Assembly (NCBI RefSeq): GCF_024497955.1
Contig: NZ_JANHKP010000013.1
Coordinates: 1-64,000, forward strand
Direction: 5' to 3'
Length of the DNA: 64,000 bases
Origin: Streptomyces sp. C10-9-1
GTDB taxonomy: Bacteria; Actinomycetota; Actinomycetes; Streptomycetales; Streptomycetaceae
In this document: positions 56,132-64,000 of the stretch, piece by piece
Numbering within the stretch: position 1 is the stretch's first letter
How the letters are laid out: each line of letters begins with the position of its first letter
Program-made: the position numbers and the translations under genes
The notes under the pieces: model-generated
The model's input: only the letters and a program-made list of their open reading frames with translations
Told to the model about the DNA's origin: nothing
The model's database searches: none

Positions 56132-56920
56132 TCACACCCGCCGGAGAACGGCCACCACCTTGCCGAGGATGGTGGCCTCGTCGCCGGGGATGGGCTGGTA
56201 GGCGGCGTTGTGCGGGAGGAGCCAGACGTGCCCGTTCTCCCGCTTGAAGCGCTTCACCGTGGCCTCGCCGTCGAGCATGGCGGCGACGATGTCCCCGTTC
56301 TCGGCGACCGGCTGGCGTCGGACCGTGACCCAGTCCCCGTCGCAGATCGCGGCTTCGATCATCGAGTCGCCGACGACCTTGAGGACGAACAGCTCGCCGT
56401 CGCCGACGAGCTGGCGGGGGAGGGGGAAGACGTCCTCCACGGACTCCTCCGCCAGGATGGGGCCGCCCGCGGCGATCCGCCCGACCAGCGGCACATAGGA
56501 GGCGGCCGGCTTGCCGGTGGTGTCCGTGGTCTGGGTGCTGGGCTGGTCCGAGCCGCGGACCTCGTAGGCACGGGGCCGGTGCGGGTCGCGCCGGAGGAAG
56601 CCCTTGCGCTCCAGGGCCATCAGCTGGTGGGCGACGGAGGAGGTGCTGGACAGGCCGACCGCCTGGCCGATCTCGCGCATGGACGGCGGGTATCCCCGGC
56701 GCTGCACGGAGTCCCGGATGACCTCGATCACCCGGCGCTGGCGGTCGGTGAGACCGGAGCTGTCCGCCCTGATCCCTGGAGGCCGCCCGGGCAGGGAGCG
56801 GCTGGGCTTGGGCCCCTCCGGGCTCGTGAGTCCGTCGTTCATGGCATGCACCGGCTCGTATCGGTTCTGGGAGCGGTCCTGAGCAGTGATGGTCGCGGCA
56901 CTGTCAGCAGTCGTGGTCAC
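56132..56920 (-). CDS. lexA: SOS repressor LexA
   Basis: 262 aa. The winged helix (LTDRQRRVIEVIRDSVQRRG; PSMREIGQAVGLSSTSSVAHQ) recognises SOS boxes. The C-terminal domain has the Ala-Gly cleavage site (RIAAGGPI), the catalytic Ser (VGDSMIEA) and Lys (LDGEATVKRF). An N-terminal extension of about 50 residues before the wing is normal for Streptomyces; GTG 56920 with AGGGG 6 nt upstream is the longest plausible start, and MNDGLTS is an internal alternative. It is convergent with dinG and divergent from nrdR. An SOS box 62 bp upstream indicates autorepression. Confidence 0.96.
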   Translation of the reverse strand: MTTTADSAATITAQDRSQNRYEPVHAMNDGLTSPEGPKPSRSLPGRPPGIRADSSGLTDRQRRVIEVIRDSVQRRGYPPSMREIGQAVGLSSTSSVAHQLMALERKGFLRRDPHRPRAYEVRGSDQPSTQTTDTTGKPAASYVPLVGRIAAGGPILAEESVEDVFPLPRQLVGDGELFVLKVVGDSMIEAAICDGDWVTVRRQPVAENGDIVAAMLDGEATVKRFKRENGHVWLLPHNAAYQPIPGDEATILGKVVAVLRRV

Positions 56921-56981
56921 GTCGGCCCCTCTCGAATGGTCTCCCTAGCTGGACAACGGTAGTTGGTTTCGAAAGGTTGCG

Positions 56982-56997
56982 CCAAACACACGTTCGA
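56982..56997 (-). promoter_or_regulatory. LexA (SOS) box of lexA
   Basis: On the minus strand TCGAACGTGTGTTTGG matches GAAC-N4-GTTC with one mismatch. It overlaps the -35 region of the possible lexA promoter, so LexA would repress itself. Confidence 0.85.
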
Positions 56998-57257
56998 GTG
57001 AAAAACCCGGATTTTCCTGTGCGCTGCCGCCGCCTGGGTGTATGTGCGAACACTCCGCGTGTCCGTGCGGGTGTCCCGTCTACGGTAGCCTTCGCGGCCG
57101 TGGGCCGGTCGGCCCTCCGCGTCGTGTCGCCGCCCCCGCCCGGGTTCCGGGCGGAGTGCCGCGCCCGCCCCGTGCGCGGCCCCGTCGCCGCGTCCCGTGT
57201 GCGCGGCGCCCGGCGGGTGTGCAGAGGGACGCGCCGGGGTCCAATGACCGGTCAGAC

Positions 57258-57302
57258 CCCAGATCTAGTGGTTGGATTGGCTCCACCACCCAGAAGTTGT
57301 GG
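57258..57302 (+). promoter_or_regulatory. Twin NrdR boxes before nrdRJ
   Basis: CCCAGATCTAGTGG (57258-57271) and CCCAGAAGTTGTGG (57289-57302) are near-identical, 31 bp apart start to start, about three helical turns. This is the two-box arrangement bound cooperatively by NrdR upstream of Streptomyces ribonucleotide reductase operons. Confidence 0.87.
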
Positions 57303-57413
57303 TCCCCCGGTCCGTCAGGGCCTCCGGCATCGCCTATGCTGGGGACTGCTTCGGGGGGTTCGGCAGGCCGTCCGGGTCGTTGCGTCGTGCTGTGTGAGGA
57401 GGGGTTGGGAGCC

Positions 57414-57926
57414 ATGCACTGTCCCTTCTGCAGGCACCCCGACAGCCGGGTCGTCGACAGTCGGACCACCGACGACGGCACCTCCATCCGGCGTCGCCGC
57501 CAGTGCCCCGACTGCTCCCGCCGCTTCACGACGGTCGAGACCGCGTCACTCATGGTGATCAAGCGCAGCGGCGTCACGGAGCCCTTCAGCCGTACCAAGG
57601 TCATCTCCGGCGTGCGCAAGGCGTGCCAGGGGAGACCGGTCACCGAGGACGCGCTCGCCCAGCTCGGCCAGCGGGTCGAGGAGGCCGTGCGCGCCACCGG
57701 CAGCGCCGAGCTGACCACCCACGACGTGGGCCTGGCCATACTCGGCCCCCTGCAGGAACTCGACCTCGTCGCGTACCTGCGCTTCGCGTCCGTCTACCGG
57801 GCCTTCGACTCGCTTGAGGACTTCGAGGCCGCCATCGACGAGCTCCGCGAGGAGCGGCCGCCCGCCAGGGAGTGCTGCGGGGGCGGGGCCGTCGAGGTGC
57901 CGGAGCCCGCAGGCGCGGCCGACTGA
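57414..57926 (+). CDS. nrdR: Ribonucleotide reductase repressor NrdR
   Basis: 170 aa. A zinc ribbon (C3, C6, C31, C34: MHCPFC ... QCPDC) is followed by an ATP-cone domain (VIKRSGVTEPFSRTKV ... AYLRFASVYRAFDSLEDFEAAI) that senses ATP and dATP. With dATP bound NrdR represses its own operon and other nrd genes. ATG 57414 has GAGGAGGGG about 9 nt upstream. The final 20 residues are a variable Gly/Ala tail with an extra CC pair. The gene precedes nrdJ by 170 bp; the pair is co-transcribed in S. coelicolor. Two NrdR boxes lie upstream. Confidence 0.95.
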   Translation: MHCPFCRHPDSRVVDSRTTDDGTSIRRRRQCPDCSRRFTTVETASLMVIKRSGVTEPFSRTKVISGVRKACQGRPVTEDALAQLGQRVEEAVRATGSAELTTHDVGLAILGPLQELDLVAYLRFASVYRAFDSLEDFEAAIDELREERPPARECCGGGAVEVPEPAGAAD

Positions 57927-57993
57927 CCGACGGCGGCCGGACGGGTGGAGCCCGCCCCGCGGGATCCCCGGCCGGCCGAGGCGGCACATGACC

Positions 57994-58080
57994 TGCCCGG
58001 GGCGCCGCTCAGCGGCGCACCGGGCACACGACAGAACCTGTGCCCTGGGAAGATCTGGGCACATCAGGGCGTTTTTGCCC
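57994..58080 (+). promoter_or_regulatory. Three consecutive hairpins between nrdR and nrdJ
   Basis: First, 57994-58026: TGCCCGG/CCGGGCA arms, one mismatch, then GCGCCGCT/AGCGGCGC. Second, 58039-58063: TGTGCCC with GGGCACA around 11 nt. Third, 58067-58080: GGGC-GTTTTT-GCCC. The last one ends 16 nt before the nrdJ ATG, close to its ribosome site. Confidence 0.6.
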
Positions 58081-58096
58081 ATGTATGGGAGGCGGC

Positions 58097-60973
58097 ATGA
58101 CCGAGACGACGAGCGGCCCCGCACGGGGGTCCCGCACCAAGGGGACCAAGGCGGCCAAGGGGCTGCGCATCGAGCGCATCCACACCACCCCGGGAGTGCA
58201 CCCGTACGACGAGGTGGCCTGGGAGCGCCGTGACGTCGTCATGACCAACTGGCGTGACGGCTCGGTGAACTTCGAGCAGCGCGGCGTGGAGTTCCCCGAC
58301 TTCTGGTCGGTGAACGCGGTCAACATCGTCACCAGCAAGTACTTCCGCGGGGCCGTCGGCACCCCGCAGCGCGAGACCGGTCTGAAGCAGCTCATCGACC
58401 GGATCGTGAAGACGTACCGCAAGGCCGGCGAGGACCACGGCTACTTCGCCTCGCCCGCCGACGCCGAGATCTTCGAGCACGAGCTCGCCTACGCCCTGCT
58501 GCACCAGGTCTTCAGCTTCAACTCCCCGGTCTGGTTCAACGTCGGCACCCCCCAGCCCCAGCAGGTCTCCGCCTGCTTCATCCTCTCCGTCGACGACTCC
58601 ATGGAGTCGATCCTGGAGTGGTACAAGGAAGAGGGGATGATCTTCAAGGGCGGTTCGGGCGCCGGCCTGAACCTCTCCCGCATCCGCTCCTCCAAGGAAC
58701 TGCTCTCCTCGGGCGGCAACGCCTCGGGCCCCGTCTCCTTCATGCGCGGTGCCGACGCCTCCGCCGGGACGATCAAGTCGGGCGGAGCCACCCGCCGCGC
58801 CGCCAAGATGGTCATCCTCGACGTCGACCACCCGGACATCGAGGCCTTCATCGAGACCAAGGTGAAGGAGGAGGAGAAGATCCGCGCCCTGCGCGACGCG
58901 GGCTTCGACATGGACCTGGGCGGCGACGACATCACGTCCGTCCAGTACCAGAACGCCAACAACTCGGTCCGCGTGAACGACGAGTTCATGAAGGCCGTCG
59001 AGGCCGGCGGCACCTTCGGCCTGCGCGCCCGGATGACCGGCGAGGTCATCGAGGACGTCGACGCCAAGTCGCTGTTCCGCAAGATGGCCGAGGCCGCCTG
59101 GGCCTGCGCCGACCCGGGCATCCAGTACGACGACACCATCAACCACTGGCACACCTGCCCCGAGTCCGGCCGGATCAACGGCTCGAACCCGTGCAGCGAG
59201 TACATGCACCTGGACAACACCTCGTGCAACCTGGCCTCGCTGAACCTCATGAAGTTCCTCAAGGACGACGGTGCGGGCAACCAGTCCTTCGAGGTCGAGC
59301 GCTTCGCCAAGGTCGTCGAGCTGGTCATCACGGCGATGGACATCTCCATCTGCTTCGCCGACTTCCCGACCCGCAAGATCGGCGAGAACACCCGCGCCTT
59401 CCGCCAGCTCGGCATCGGCTACGCCAACCTGGGCGCCCTGCTCATGGCCACCGGCCACGCCTACGACTCCGAGGGCGGCCGGGCCCTCGCCGGGGCGATC
59501 ACCTCGCTGATGACCGGCACCTCCTACCGGCGCTCCGCCGAGCTGGCCGCGGTGGTCGGCCCCTACGACGGCTACGCCCGCAACGCCCAGCCGCACCAGC
59601 GCGTGATGAAGCAGCACGCCGACGCCAACGCCACGGCGACCCGCATGGACGACCTCGACACCCCGGTGTGGGCCGCGGCCACCGAGGCGTGGCAGGACGT
59701 GATCCGCCTCGGCGCGAAGAACGGCTTCCGCAACTCCCAGGCCTCGGTGATCGCCCCCACCGGCACCATCGGACTGGCGATGTCCTGCGACACCACCGGC
59801 CTGGAGCCCGACCTGGCGCTGGTGAAGTTCAAGAAGCTGGTCGGCGGCGGGTCCATGCAGATCGTGAACAACACGGTCCCGCAGGCCCTGCGCCGCCTCG
59901 GCTACCAGCCGGAGCAGATCGAGGCGATCGTCGCCCACATCGCCGACCACGGCAACGTGATCGACGCCCCCGGGCTGAAGACCGAGCACTACGAGGTCTT
60001 CGACTGCGCCATGGGCGAGCGCTCCATCTCCGCGATGGGCCACGTCCGGATGATGGCCGCGATCCAGCCCTGGATCTCCGGCGCGCTCTCCAAGACGGTC
60101 AACATGCCGGAGTCGGCGACCGTCGAGGAGGTCGAGGAGATCTACTTCGAGGCGTGGAAGCTCGGCGTCAAGGCGCTGGCCATCTACCGCGACAACTGCA
60201 AGGTCGGCCAGCCCCTCTCCGCCAAGACCAAGGAGAAGGAGAAGGCCGAGGTCACCGCCAAGGCCGAGGAGACCATCCGGTCCGCGGTCGAGAAGGTGGT
60301 CGAGTACCGCCCGGTCCGCAAGCGCCTGCCCAAGGGCCGTCCGGGGATCACCACCTCCTTCACGGTGGGTGGGGCCGAGGGCTACATGACGGCCAACTCC
60401 TACCCGGACGACGGCCTCGGCGAGGTGTTCCTCAAGATGTCCAAGCAGGGCTCGACCCTGGCGGGCATGATGGACGCCTTCTCCATCGCCGTCTCCGTCG
60501 GCCTCCAGTACGGCGTCCCGCTGGAGACCTACGTCTCGAAGTTCACCAACATGCGCTTCGAGCCGGCCGGGATGACGGACGACCCGGACGTGCGGATGGC
60601 GCAGTCGATCGTCGACTACATCTTCCGCCGCCTGGCGCTGGACTTCCTGCCCTTCGAGACCCGCTCGGCGCTCGGCATCCACTCCGCCGAGGAGCGCCAG
60701 CGCCACCTGGAGACCGGCTCCTACGAGCAGACGGACGACGTCGACCTCGACGTCGAGGGCCTCGCCCAGTCGGCCCCGGTCCAGCGGGAGACCGCACCGC
60801 AGACGGCGACCGTCCCGGCACCGGCGCAGGCGCACACCTCGGCCGAACTGGTCGAGATGCAGCTGGGCATCAGCGCCGACGCCCCGCTCTGCTTCTCCTG
60901 CGGCACCAAGATGCAGCGCGCAGGCTCCTGCTACATCTGCGAGGGCTGCGGCTCCACCAGCGGCTGCAGCTGA
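58097..60973 (+). CDS. nrdJ: Vitamin B12-dependent (class II) ribonucleotide reductase
   Basis: 958 aa. The core barrel keeps the cysteines and loops of class II reductases: VSACFILSVDDSMESI, GGSGAGLNLSRIRS, NPCSEYMHLDNTSCNLASLNL and PTGTIGLAMSCDTTGLEPD. A Lys/Glu-rich insert (about 715-740) follows, and the C-terminus has a zinc-ribbon of six Cys (CFSCGTKMQRAGSCYICEGCGSTSGCS region). It makes deoxynucleotides with adenosylcobalamin and no oxygen. ATG 58097 has GGGAGG 4 nt upstream. In Streptomyces it is partly redundant with the oxygen-dependent NrdAB. Three hairpins separate it from nrdR. Confidence 0.96.
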   Translation: MTETTSGPARGSRTKGTKAAKGLRIERIHTTPGVHPYDEVAWERRDVVMTNWRDGSVNFEQRGVEFPDFWSVNAVNIVTSKYFRGAVGTPQRETGLKQLIDRIVKTYRKAGEDHGYFASPADAEIFEHELAYALLHQVFSFNSPVWFNVGTPQPQQVSACFILSVDDSMESILEWYKEEGMIFKGGSGAGLNLSRIRSSKELLSSGGNASGPVSFMRGADASAGTIKSGGATRRAAKMVILDVDHPDIEAFIETKVKEEEKIRALRDAGFDMDLGGDDITSVQYQNANNSVRVNDEFMKAVEAGGTFGLRARMTGEVIEDVDAKSLFRKMAEAAWACADPGIQYDDTINHWHTCPESGRINGSNPCSEYMHLDNTSCNLASLNLMKFLKDDGAGNQSFEVERFAKVVELVITAMDISICFADFPTRKIGENTRAFRQLGIGYANLGALLMATGHAYDSEGGRALAGAITSLMTGTSYRRSAELAAVVGPYDGYARNAQPHQRVMKQHADANATATRMDDLDTPVWAAATEAWQDVIRLGAKNGFRNSQASVIAPTGTIGLAMSCDTTGLEPDLALVKFKKLVGGGSMQIVNNTVPQALRRLGYQPEQIEAIVAHIADHGNVIDAPGLKTEHYEVFDCAMGERSISAMGHVRMMAAIQPWISGALSKTVNMPESATVEEVEEIYFEAWKLGVKALAIYRDNCKVGQPLSAKTKEKEKAEVTAKAEETIRSAVEKVVEYRPVRKRLPKGRPGITTSFTVGGAEGYMTANSYPDDGLGEVFLKMSKQGSTLAGMMDAFSIAVSVGLQYGVPLETYVSKFTNMRFEPAGMTDDPDVRMAQSIVDYIFRRLALDFLPFETRSALGIHSAEERQRHLETGSYEQTDDVDLDVEGLAQSAPVQRETAPQTATVPAPAQAHTSAELVEMQLGISADAPLCFSCGTKMQRAGSCYICEGCGSTSGCS

Positions 60974-61037
60974 AGCCGGGCTGAGCCGCATCGAGTGCGG
61001 CACTCGGTGAACGCTCAGCCGGCAGGCAACCCCTGAC

Positions 61038-61072
61038 GGGAGGGACGTCAGCCTCGTGCTGACGCCCCTCCC
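61038..61072 (+). terminator. Terminator of nrdRJ
   Basis: GGGAGGG plus CGTCAGC (61038-61052, one mismatch between) pairs with GCTGACG plus CCCTCCC (61058-61072) around a 5-nt loop, 64 bp after the nrdJ stop. Confidence 0.8.
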
Positions 61073-61190
61073 GCGCAGTGGCCGGCCCGGGGACGCATCC
61101 GCCGCTCCGGCGCCCGCGGCAACTGGGCATCGTCCCGTTCCACCCTGACTGTTCGAGAAGCGGGGGCGTTCGGGGCCTCGACGAGGCGGT

Positions 61191-61661
61191 TCACCGCCTG
61201 CGGCCGGGACGCCACGCGTAGGCCATGGGGGCCGTCTCCACGACGTCGCTCGGCCAGGTTTCCCGCACGCGCTCAAGTCGCCGCTGATGCTCCTGGACCC
61301 AGGTCTCCCGGGGTCGGAGCGAGAGCGTCGCGGTGAGGTGGTCGGGGTCGTCCACGGTCACGGACAAGGAACGGTCCTCGTACAGGTGGAAGGCGAGACT
61401 CGGTCCGCGGTCACCGCCGATGGTCGCGTCCGCGCCCGGCCCGAGCCGGGCCAGGTCGCGCTGCCAGGCGTCGAGATCCCCTTGGAGCAGGAAGAGTTCA
61501 AGCCGGGCGTCGACGAAGTCGGCCGAGGCCAGAACATCGGCCCGGAGGATGTCGTGGCCGGTCAGCACTCCCGGTCGGTCGCGACCGGTCACGCGCACGA
61601 CGCAGCGGTTGCCGTCCACGTCCTCCAGGTGGATCAGGTCCACTGCGTCCGATTCGGTCAC
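61191..61661 (-). CDS. DUF5959 protein
   Basis: 156 aa from GTG 61661 with GAGAGG 6 nt upstream; a longer frame to 61829 is open but lacks support. The family pattern is clear: DLIHLEDVDGNRCVVRVTGRDRPGVLTGHDIL, a central LELFLLQGDLDAWQRDL and the end WVQEHQRRLERVRETWPSDVV. It is a soluble beta-rich protein of unknown role that is widespread in Streptomyces. It lies in the same direction as the TerD gene upstream but behind a strong hairpin, so it is probably transcribed separately. Confidence 0.75.
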   Translation of the reverse strand: MTESDAVDLIHLEDVDGNRCVVRVTGRDRPGVLTGHDILRADVLASADFVDARLELFLLQGDLDAWQRDLARLGPGADATIGGDRGPSLAFHLYEDRSLSVTVDDPDHLTATLSLRPRETWVQEHQRRLERVRETWPSDVVETAPMAYAWRPGRRR

Positions 61662-61848
61662 CGTCGGCCTCTCTCTCGTGAGGGTCGGATGCGCATCCTC
61701 TCGCATCACCGGCTGGGCCTGCCCGCCCGGCCGGGGCGGCCTCACGCCGGCCGCACGTGTCCTTCCCGTTCGGGGCGGATTCCCGGGCGCACGCCAGGAG
61801 CAGGTGATCTCCGCCCGTGCAGCGGGCACCCGAGGGCCCCGGCATGCC

Positions 61849-61885
61849 GTGAGGCGGGGAGCCCCCAGGGGGCTCCCCGCCTCAC
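61849..61885 (-). terminator. Terminator of the terD-like gene, within the 306-bp gap 61662-61967
   Basis: An 18-bp perfect inverted repeat (GTGAGGCGGGGAGCCCCC, 61849-61866, with 61868-61885) centres on a single A and lies 83 bp beyond the TerD stop on the minus strand. The rest of the gap shows no gene. Confidence 0.8.
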
Positions 61886-61967
61886 CGCATGCCCGTTCGC
61901 TCCGTCGCGGGCGTGGGCACGCGCAGGCGCTCCCTTCGCGCGTGCCCGCGGTCGCCGCCGCCCTGGT

Positions 61968-62489
61968 TCAGCGGCCCATCGCGCGCAGGAAGCCCTCCGG
62001 GTCGGCGTCGTGACCGCGCAGCACCGGCTCGAAGCTCCAGGCGCCCCCGGCCGAACGGCGGAACTCGCACACCACGGCCGCCGTGGAGCCGGACACCGAG
62101 GAGAAGTCCTCGGCGGCCAGCTCGCGGTGGTCCTCCTCGACGGTCAGCCCGACATGGGCGATGTCGCCGAACACCCGCCGTCCGTCCCGCTGCTGGATCA
62201 CGACGCCGACGACCACCCGGCCGTACACGGGCGCCATGCGGTCGAACTCCAGCGTCAGCACCTCGTCGTCGCCGAAGCCCTGCCCGGTGTCGCTGTGCCG
62301 GTTCAGGATGATCGTCCCGTCCGGCGACCGGCTGTCGAAGTGCACCACGTATGCCGGGTCTCCGCTCTCGCCGGACCCCTCGTACATCCCTGCCACCAGA
62401 TCCAGGTCATGGGGCGCCTCGCCCATGGGACTCGGGTCCCACCGCAGGGACACCTCTGCCTTCCGGACGCCCTTGCTGAGGCTGCTCAC
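61968..62489 (-). CDS. TerD-family calcium-binding stress protein
   Basis: 173 aa, one TerD domain: LSKGVRKAEVSLRWDPSP, the DLDL site, VVHFDSRSPDGTIILNRHS and the calcium-binding GDDEVLTLEFDRM. The end FSSVSGSTAAVVCEFRR replaces the usual GNAYIRIV segment, so this is a divergent member. GTG 62489 has GAGGAGAT 5 nt upstream. TerD proteins are linked to tellurite and oxidative-stress resistance and to differentiation in Streptomyces. It is divergent from the DUF4937 gene by 294 bp. Confidence 0.86.
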   Translation of the reverse strand: MSSLSKGVRKAEVSLRWDPSPMGEAPHDLDLVAGMYEGSGESGDPAYVVHFDSRSPDGTIILNRHSDTGQGFGDDEVLTLEFDRMAPVYGRVVVGVVIQQRDGRRVFGDIAHVGLTVEEDHRELAAEDFSSVSGSTAAVVCEFRRSAGGAWSFEPVLRGHDADPEGFLRAMGR

Positions 62490-62783
62490 CGGATCTCCTC
62501 CCCGTTGTCGCGCCGCCCTGTGCAACTGCCTTGTTCCCTGAGCAGGTCGACCGTAGCCGTTCGAAGGCGGGTGGTGCGAGCCGCCTTCCGCCGGTCCGGC
62601 GGAAGGCGCCCCACGGCCGACGACCTGCGGTGTCCGGAAACGAGCGGTGCCCGAGCGGGCCGGTGGCGGACACCGACGGACCGGGAGGTCGCCCGGTGCA
62701 CGGACCGGCGCACCGGTGCACACGGGGACGGCAGTGCCCGCGGACCGCAGCCGCCCCCGGCGCCCGCGCCGTACGATGGCGCG

Positions 62784-63389
62784 GTGCTGGTCAAGTGGAG
62801 TCGCTGCACCGTGGTGGACCGACGCGGGTTCGAACGGGGGCAGCGCAAGTGGGCGGGGCTGCCGGGCGAGCCCGGCTTCCGGGGGCAGGGCGGCGGCTGG
62901 AGCCGGCTGCGGCCGAATGTCGCCCATGTCGTCTCCTTCTGGGAGAGCCGCCCCTTCTACGACTCCTTCATGGCCCGGTCGTACGACCGGCTCGCGGCCG
63001 CCCAGGCGGGGACCTTCAAGGAGGCCCAGGCCACGCTGTTCGCCTACCGCTTCGACGTGAAGACGGGCTTCGAGCCCCGCTTCTCCGACGCCGACGTGCT
63101 GCGGGTGGCGCACTGCCGGGTCCGCGAGGACCGGGTGGAGCACTTCGCCCTGATGCAGGAGAAGGTCTGGAACCCGGCCATGGCCGGGTCACCCGGCATG
63201 CTGCGGGGGCTCTTCGGCGAGGCGCCCGGGAACGAGTTCCTGATCATGTCCCTGTGGCAGTCCGCGGCCGAGCACGGCAAGTACCGCCAGGAGCGGATAG
63301 AGCGGCTGCTGCTGAGGGCCAGGACCCAGGCCGACGTGGCGGCGATGACCGGCGACGTCGTGGAGCTCGAACCCTCCTGGACGGTCTGA
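62784..63389 (+). CDS. DUF4937 (YdbC-like) protein
   Basis: 201 aa. The opening MLVKWSRCTVVDRRGFERGQRKW and the pair of ferredoxin-like halves (VVSFWESRPFYDSFMARSYDRL; FLIMSLWQSAAEHGKYR) match the DUF4937 family, related to heme-degrading monooxygenase-like dimeric alpha/beta barrels. The catalytic role is unknown. TACGAT ends 6 nt before the GTG and no ribosome site is seen, so it is probably leaderless; the longer open frame to 61287 is a shadow. It is followed after 73 bp by a phosphatase gene. Confidence 0.77.
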   Translation: MLVKWSRCTVVDRRGFERGQRKWAGLPGEPGFRGQGGGWSRLRPNVAHVVSFWESRPFYDSFMARSYDRLAAAQAGTFKEAQATLFAYRFDVKTGFEPRFSDADVLRVAHCRVREDRVEHFALMQEKVWNPAMAGSPGMLRGLFGEAPGNEFLIMSLWQSAAEHGKYRQERIERLLLRARTQADVAAMTGDVVELEPSWTV

Positions 63390-63462
63390 GCCGTCCGGGC
63401 GGCGCCCGCGGGCCCCGTCCGCCCGCGGGCGGTCCCGCGGCGTGCGCGCGTAGGGTCGGTGT

Positions 63463-64000
63463 ATGGCACGACCGCGACGTATCGTCCTCGTCCGCCACGG
63501 AGAGTCGGTGGGCAACCTCGACGACACCGTCTACGAGCGCGAGCCCGACCACGCCCTCCGGCTGACCGAGCGGGGTCTCGCCCAGGCGCAGGAGACCGGC
63601 GAGCGGCTGCGGTCCCTGTTCGGCGGCGAGCGCGTCAGCGTGTACGTCTCCCCGTACCGGCGGACCCACGACACGCTCCGCGCCTTCCGGCTCGACCCGG
63701 CACTGGTGCGCGTCCGCGAGGAGCCCAGGCTGCGCGAGCAGGACTGGGGCAACTGGCAGGACCGCGACGACGTGCGGCTCCAGAAGACCTACCGCGACGC
63801 CTACGGGCACTTCTTCTACCGCTTCGCGCAGGGGGAGTCGGGGGCGGACGTGTACGACAGGGTGGGGGCCTTCCTGGAGAGCCTGCACCGCAGCTTCGAC
63901 GCCCCCGACCATCCGCCGAACGTCCTGCTGGTCACCCACGGCCTGACCATGCGGCTGTTCTGCATGCGCTGGTTCCACTGGACGGTGGCCGAGTTCGAGT
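63463..64000 (+). CDS. Histidine phosphatase (phosphoglycerate-mutase superfamily), 3' end outside window
   Basis: The first 179 codons are visible. The phosphohistidine motif VLVRHGESVGN has H12; a second site VTHGLTMRLF (about 165) and SPYRRTHDTLRAF complete the branch-1 pattern. The insert LREQDWGNWQDRDD is typical of small actinobacterial phosphatases. TAGGGT ends 6 nt before the ATG, with no ribosome site. Substrates of this family range from phosphoglycerate to nucleotides and trehalose phosphates; none can be chosen here. Confidence 0.85.
   Translation, partial: MARPRRIVLVRHGESVGNLDDTVYEREPDHALRLTERGLAQAQETGERLRSLFGGERVSVYVSPYRRTHDTLRAFRLDPALVRVREEPRLREQDWGNWQDRDDVRLQKTYRDAYGHFFYRFAQGESGADVYDRVGAFLESLHRSFDAPDHPPNVLLVTHGLTMRLFCMRWFHWTVAEFE

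Larger units (their letters stand above)
56921..57413. promoter_or_regulatory. lexA-nrdR divergent control region
   Basis: This 493-bp gap holds the lexA SOS box (56982-56997), a possible lexA promoter (TTGGCG-N18-TACCGT on the minus strand, with its -35 overlapping that box) and twin NrdR boxes at 57258-57302. TATGCT (57335-57340) is a possible -10 for nrdR. An in-frame Cys-rich reading upstream of nrdR (from 57042) is probably not a gene. Confidence 0.7.

Noticed and set aside
57042..57413. Cys-rich open frame in phase with and upstream of nrdR
   Set aside because: It has no ribosome site and contains the NrdR boxes. NrdR proteins start at MHCPFC, so the upstream codons are read-through of GC-rich DNA without stops.

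Overview
The window is a high-GC actinobacterial chromosome segment, almost certainly from a Streptomyces. Base composition is strongly GC-rich, third codon positions are nearly all G or C, and only one TTA codon is visible in any coding sequence. The gene order (osaA-osaB-ftsK ... rimO-pgsA-cinA-clgR-dps ... lhr ... recA-recX ... gluDCBA/gluRK ... miaB ... miaA ... dapF-rshA ... hflX ... NIS siderophore genes ... dinG/lexA/nrdR-nrdJ) matches the SCO5748-SCO5805 region of S. coelicolor as I remember it. No mobile element, CRISPR array, rRNA or tRNA gene was seen. This is core chromosome with one small accessory-looking biosynthetic operon.

Layout. 1-8.8 kb: the end of a hybrid histidine kinase with a tandem HAMP array, its response regulator, the FtsK DNA translocase and a RodZ-like protein. 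8.8-12.7 kb: rimO-pgsA-cinA with ATGA overlaps, the Clp regulator clgR, and a Dps ferritin. 12.7-18.6 kb: a small membrane ORF, a Nei/Fpg-type DNA glycosylase and the giant helicase Lhr. 18.7-23.6 kb: an AraC regulator with an AzlCD exporter pair, a predicted alpha-barrel protein, DUF3046 and an AI-2E family permease. 23.6-25.5 kb: recA-recX with two DNA-damage promoters. 25.6-27.3 kb: a flavin monooxygenase. 27.4-34.9 kb: the glutamate ABC transporter gluABCD, divergent from the two-component system gluR-gluK, then a VOC protein and an orphan TAXI binding protein. 35-46.2 kb: miaB, an extradiol-dioxygenase-fold protein, an MT0933-type antitoxin, miaA, a membrane protein, dapF, a long RSH (p)ppGpp enzyme, an M1 peptidase and hflX. 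46.2-54 kb: a secreted serine protease and a four-gene NRPS-independent siderophore (NIS) operon. 54-61 kb: dinG, lexA, nrdR and nrdJ. 61-64 kb: DUF5959, TerD and DUF4937 proteins and the start of a histidine phosphatase.

How the genes work together. DNA maintenance dominates: recA, recX, lexA, dinG, lhr, a glycosylase, ftsK and nrdRJ. The SOS box at lexA, the SOS box plus RecA-NDp (PafBC-type) promoter at recA, and a previously unstated RecA-NDp-like promoter at lhr suggest a shared damage response. Glutamate sensing and uptake form a divergent regulon. tRNA A37 modification (miaA, miaB) sits near the only TTA-containing gene, a siderophore acetyltransferase whose translation should therefore need the leucyl tRNA bldA.

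Two general features stand out. First, about 19 genes have a -10-like hexamer ending 6-9 nt before the start codon and usually no Shine-Dalgarno sequence, so much of this region appears to be leaderless. Second, gene junctions carry very strong GC hairpins without T-tracts, often back to back between convergent genes.
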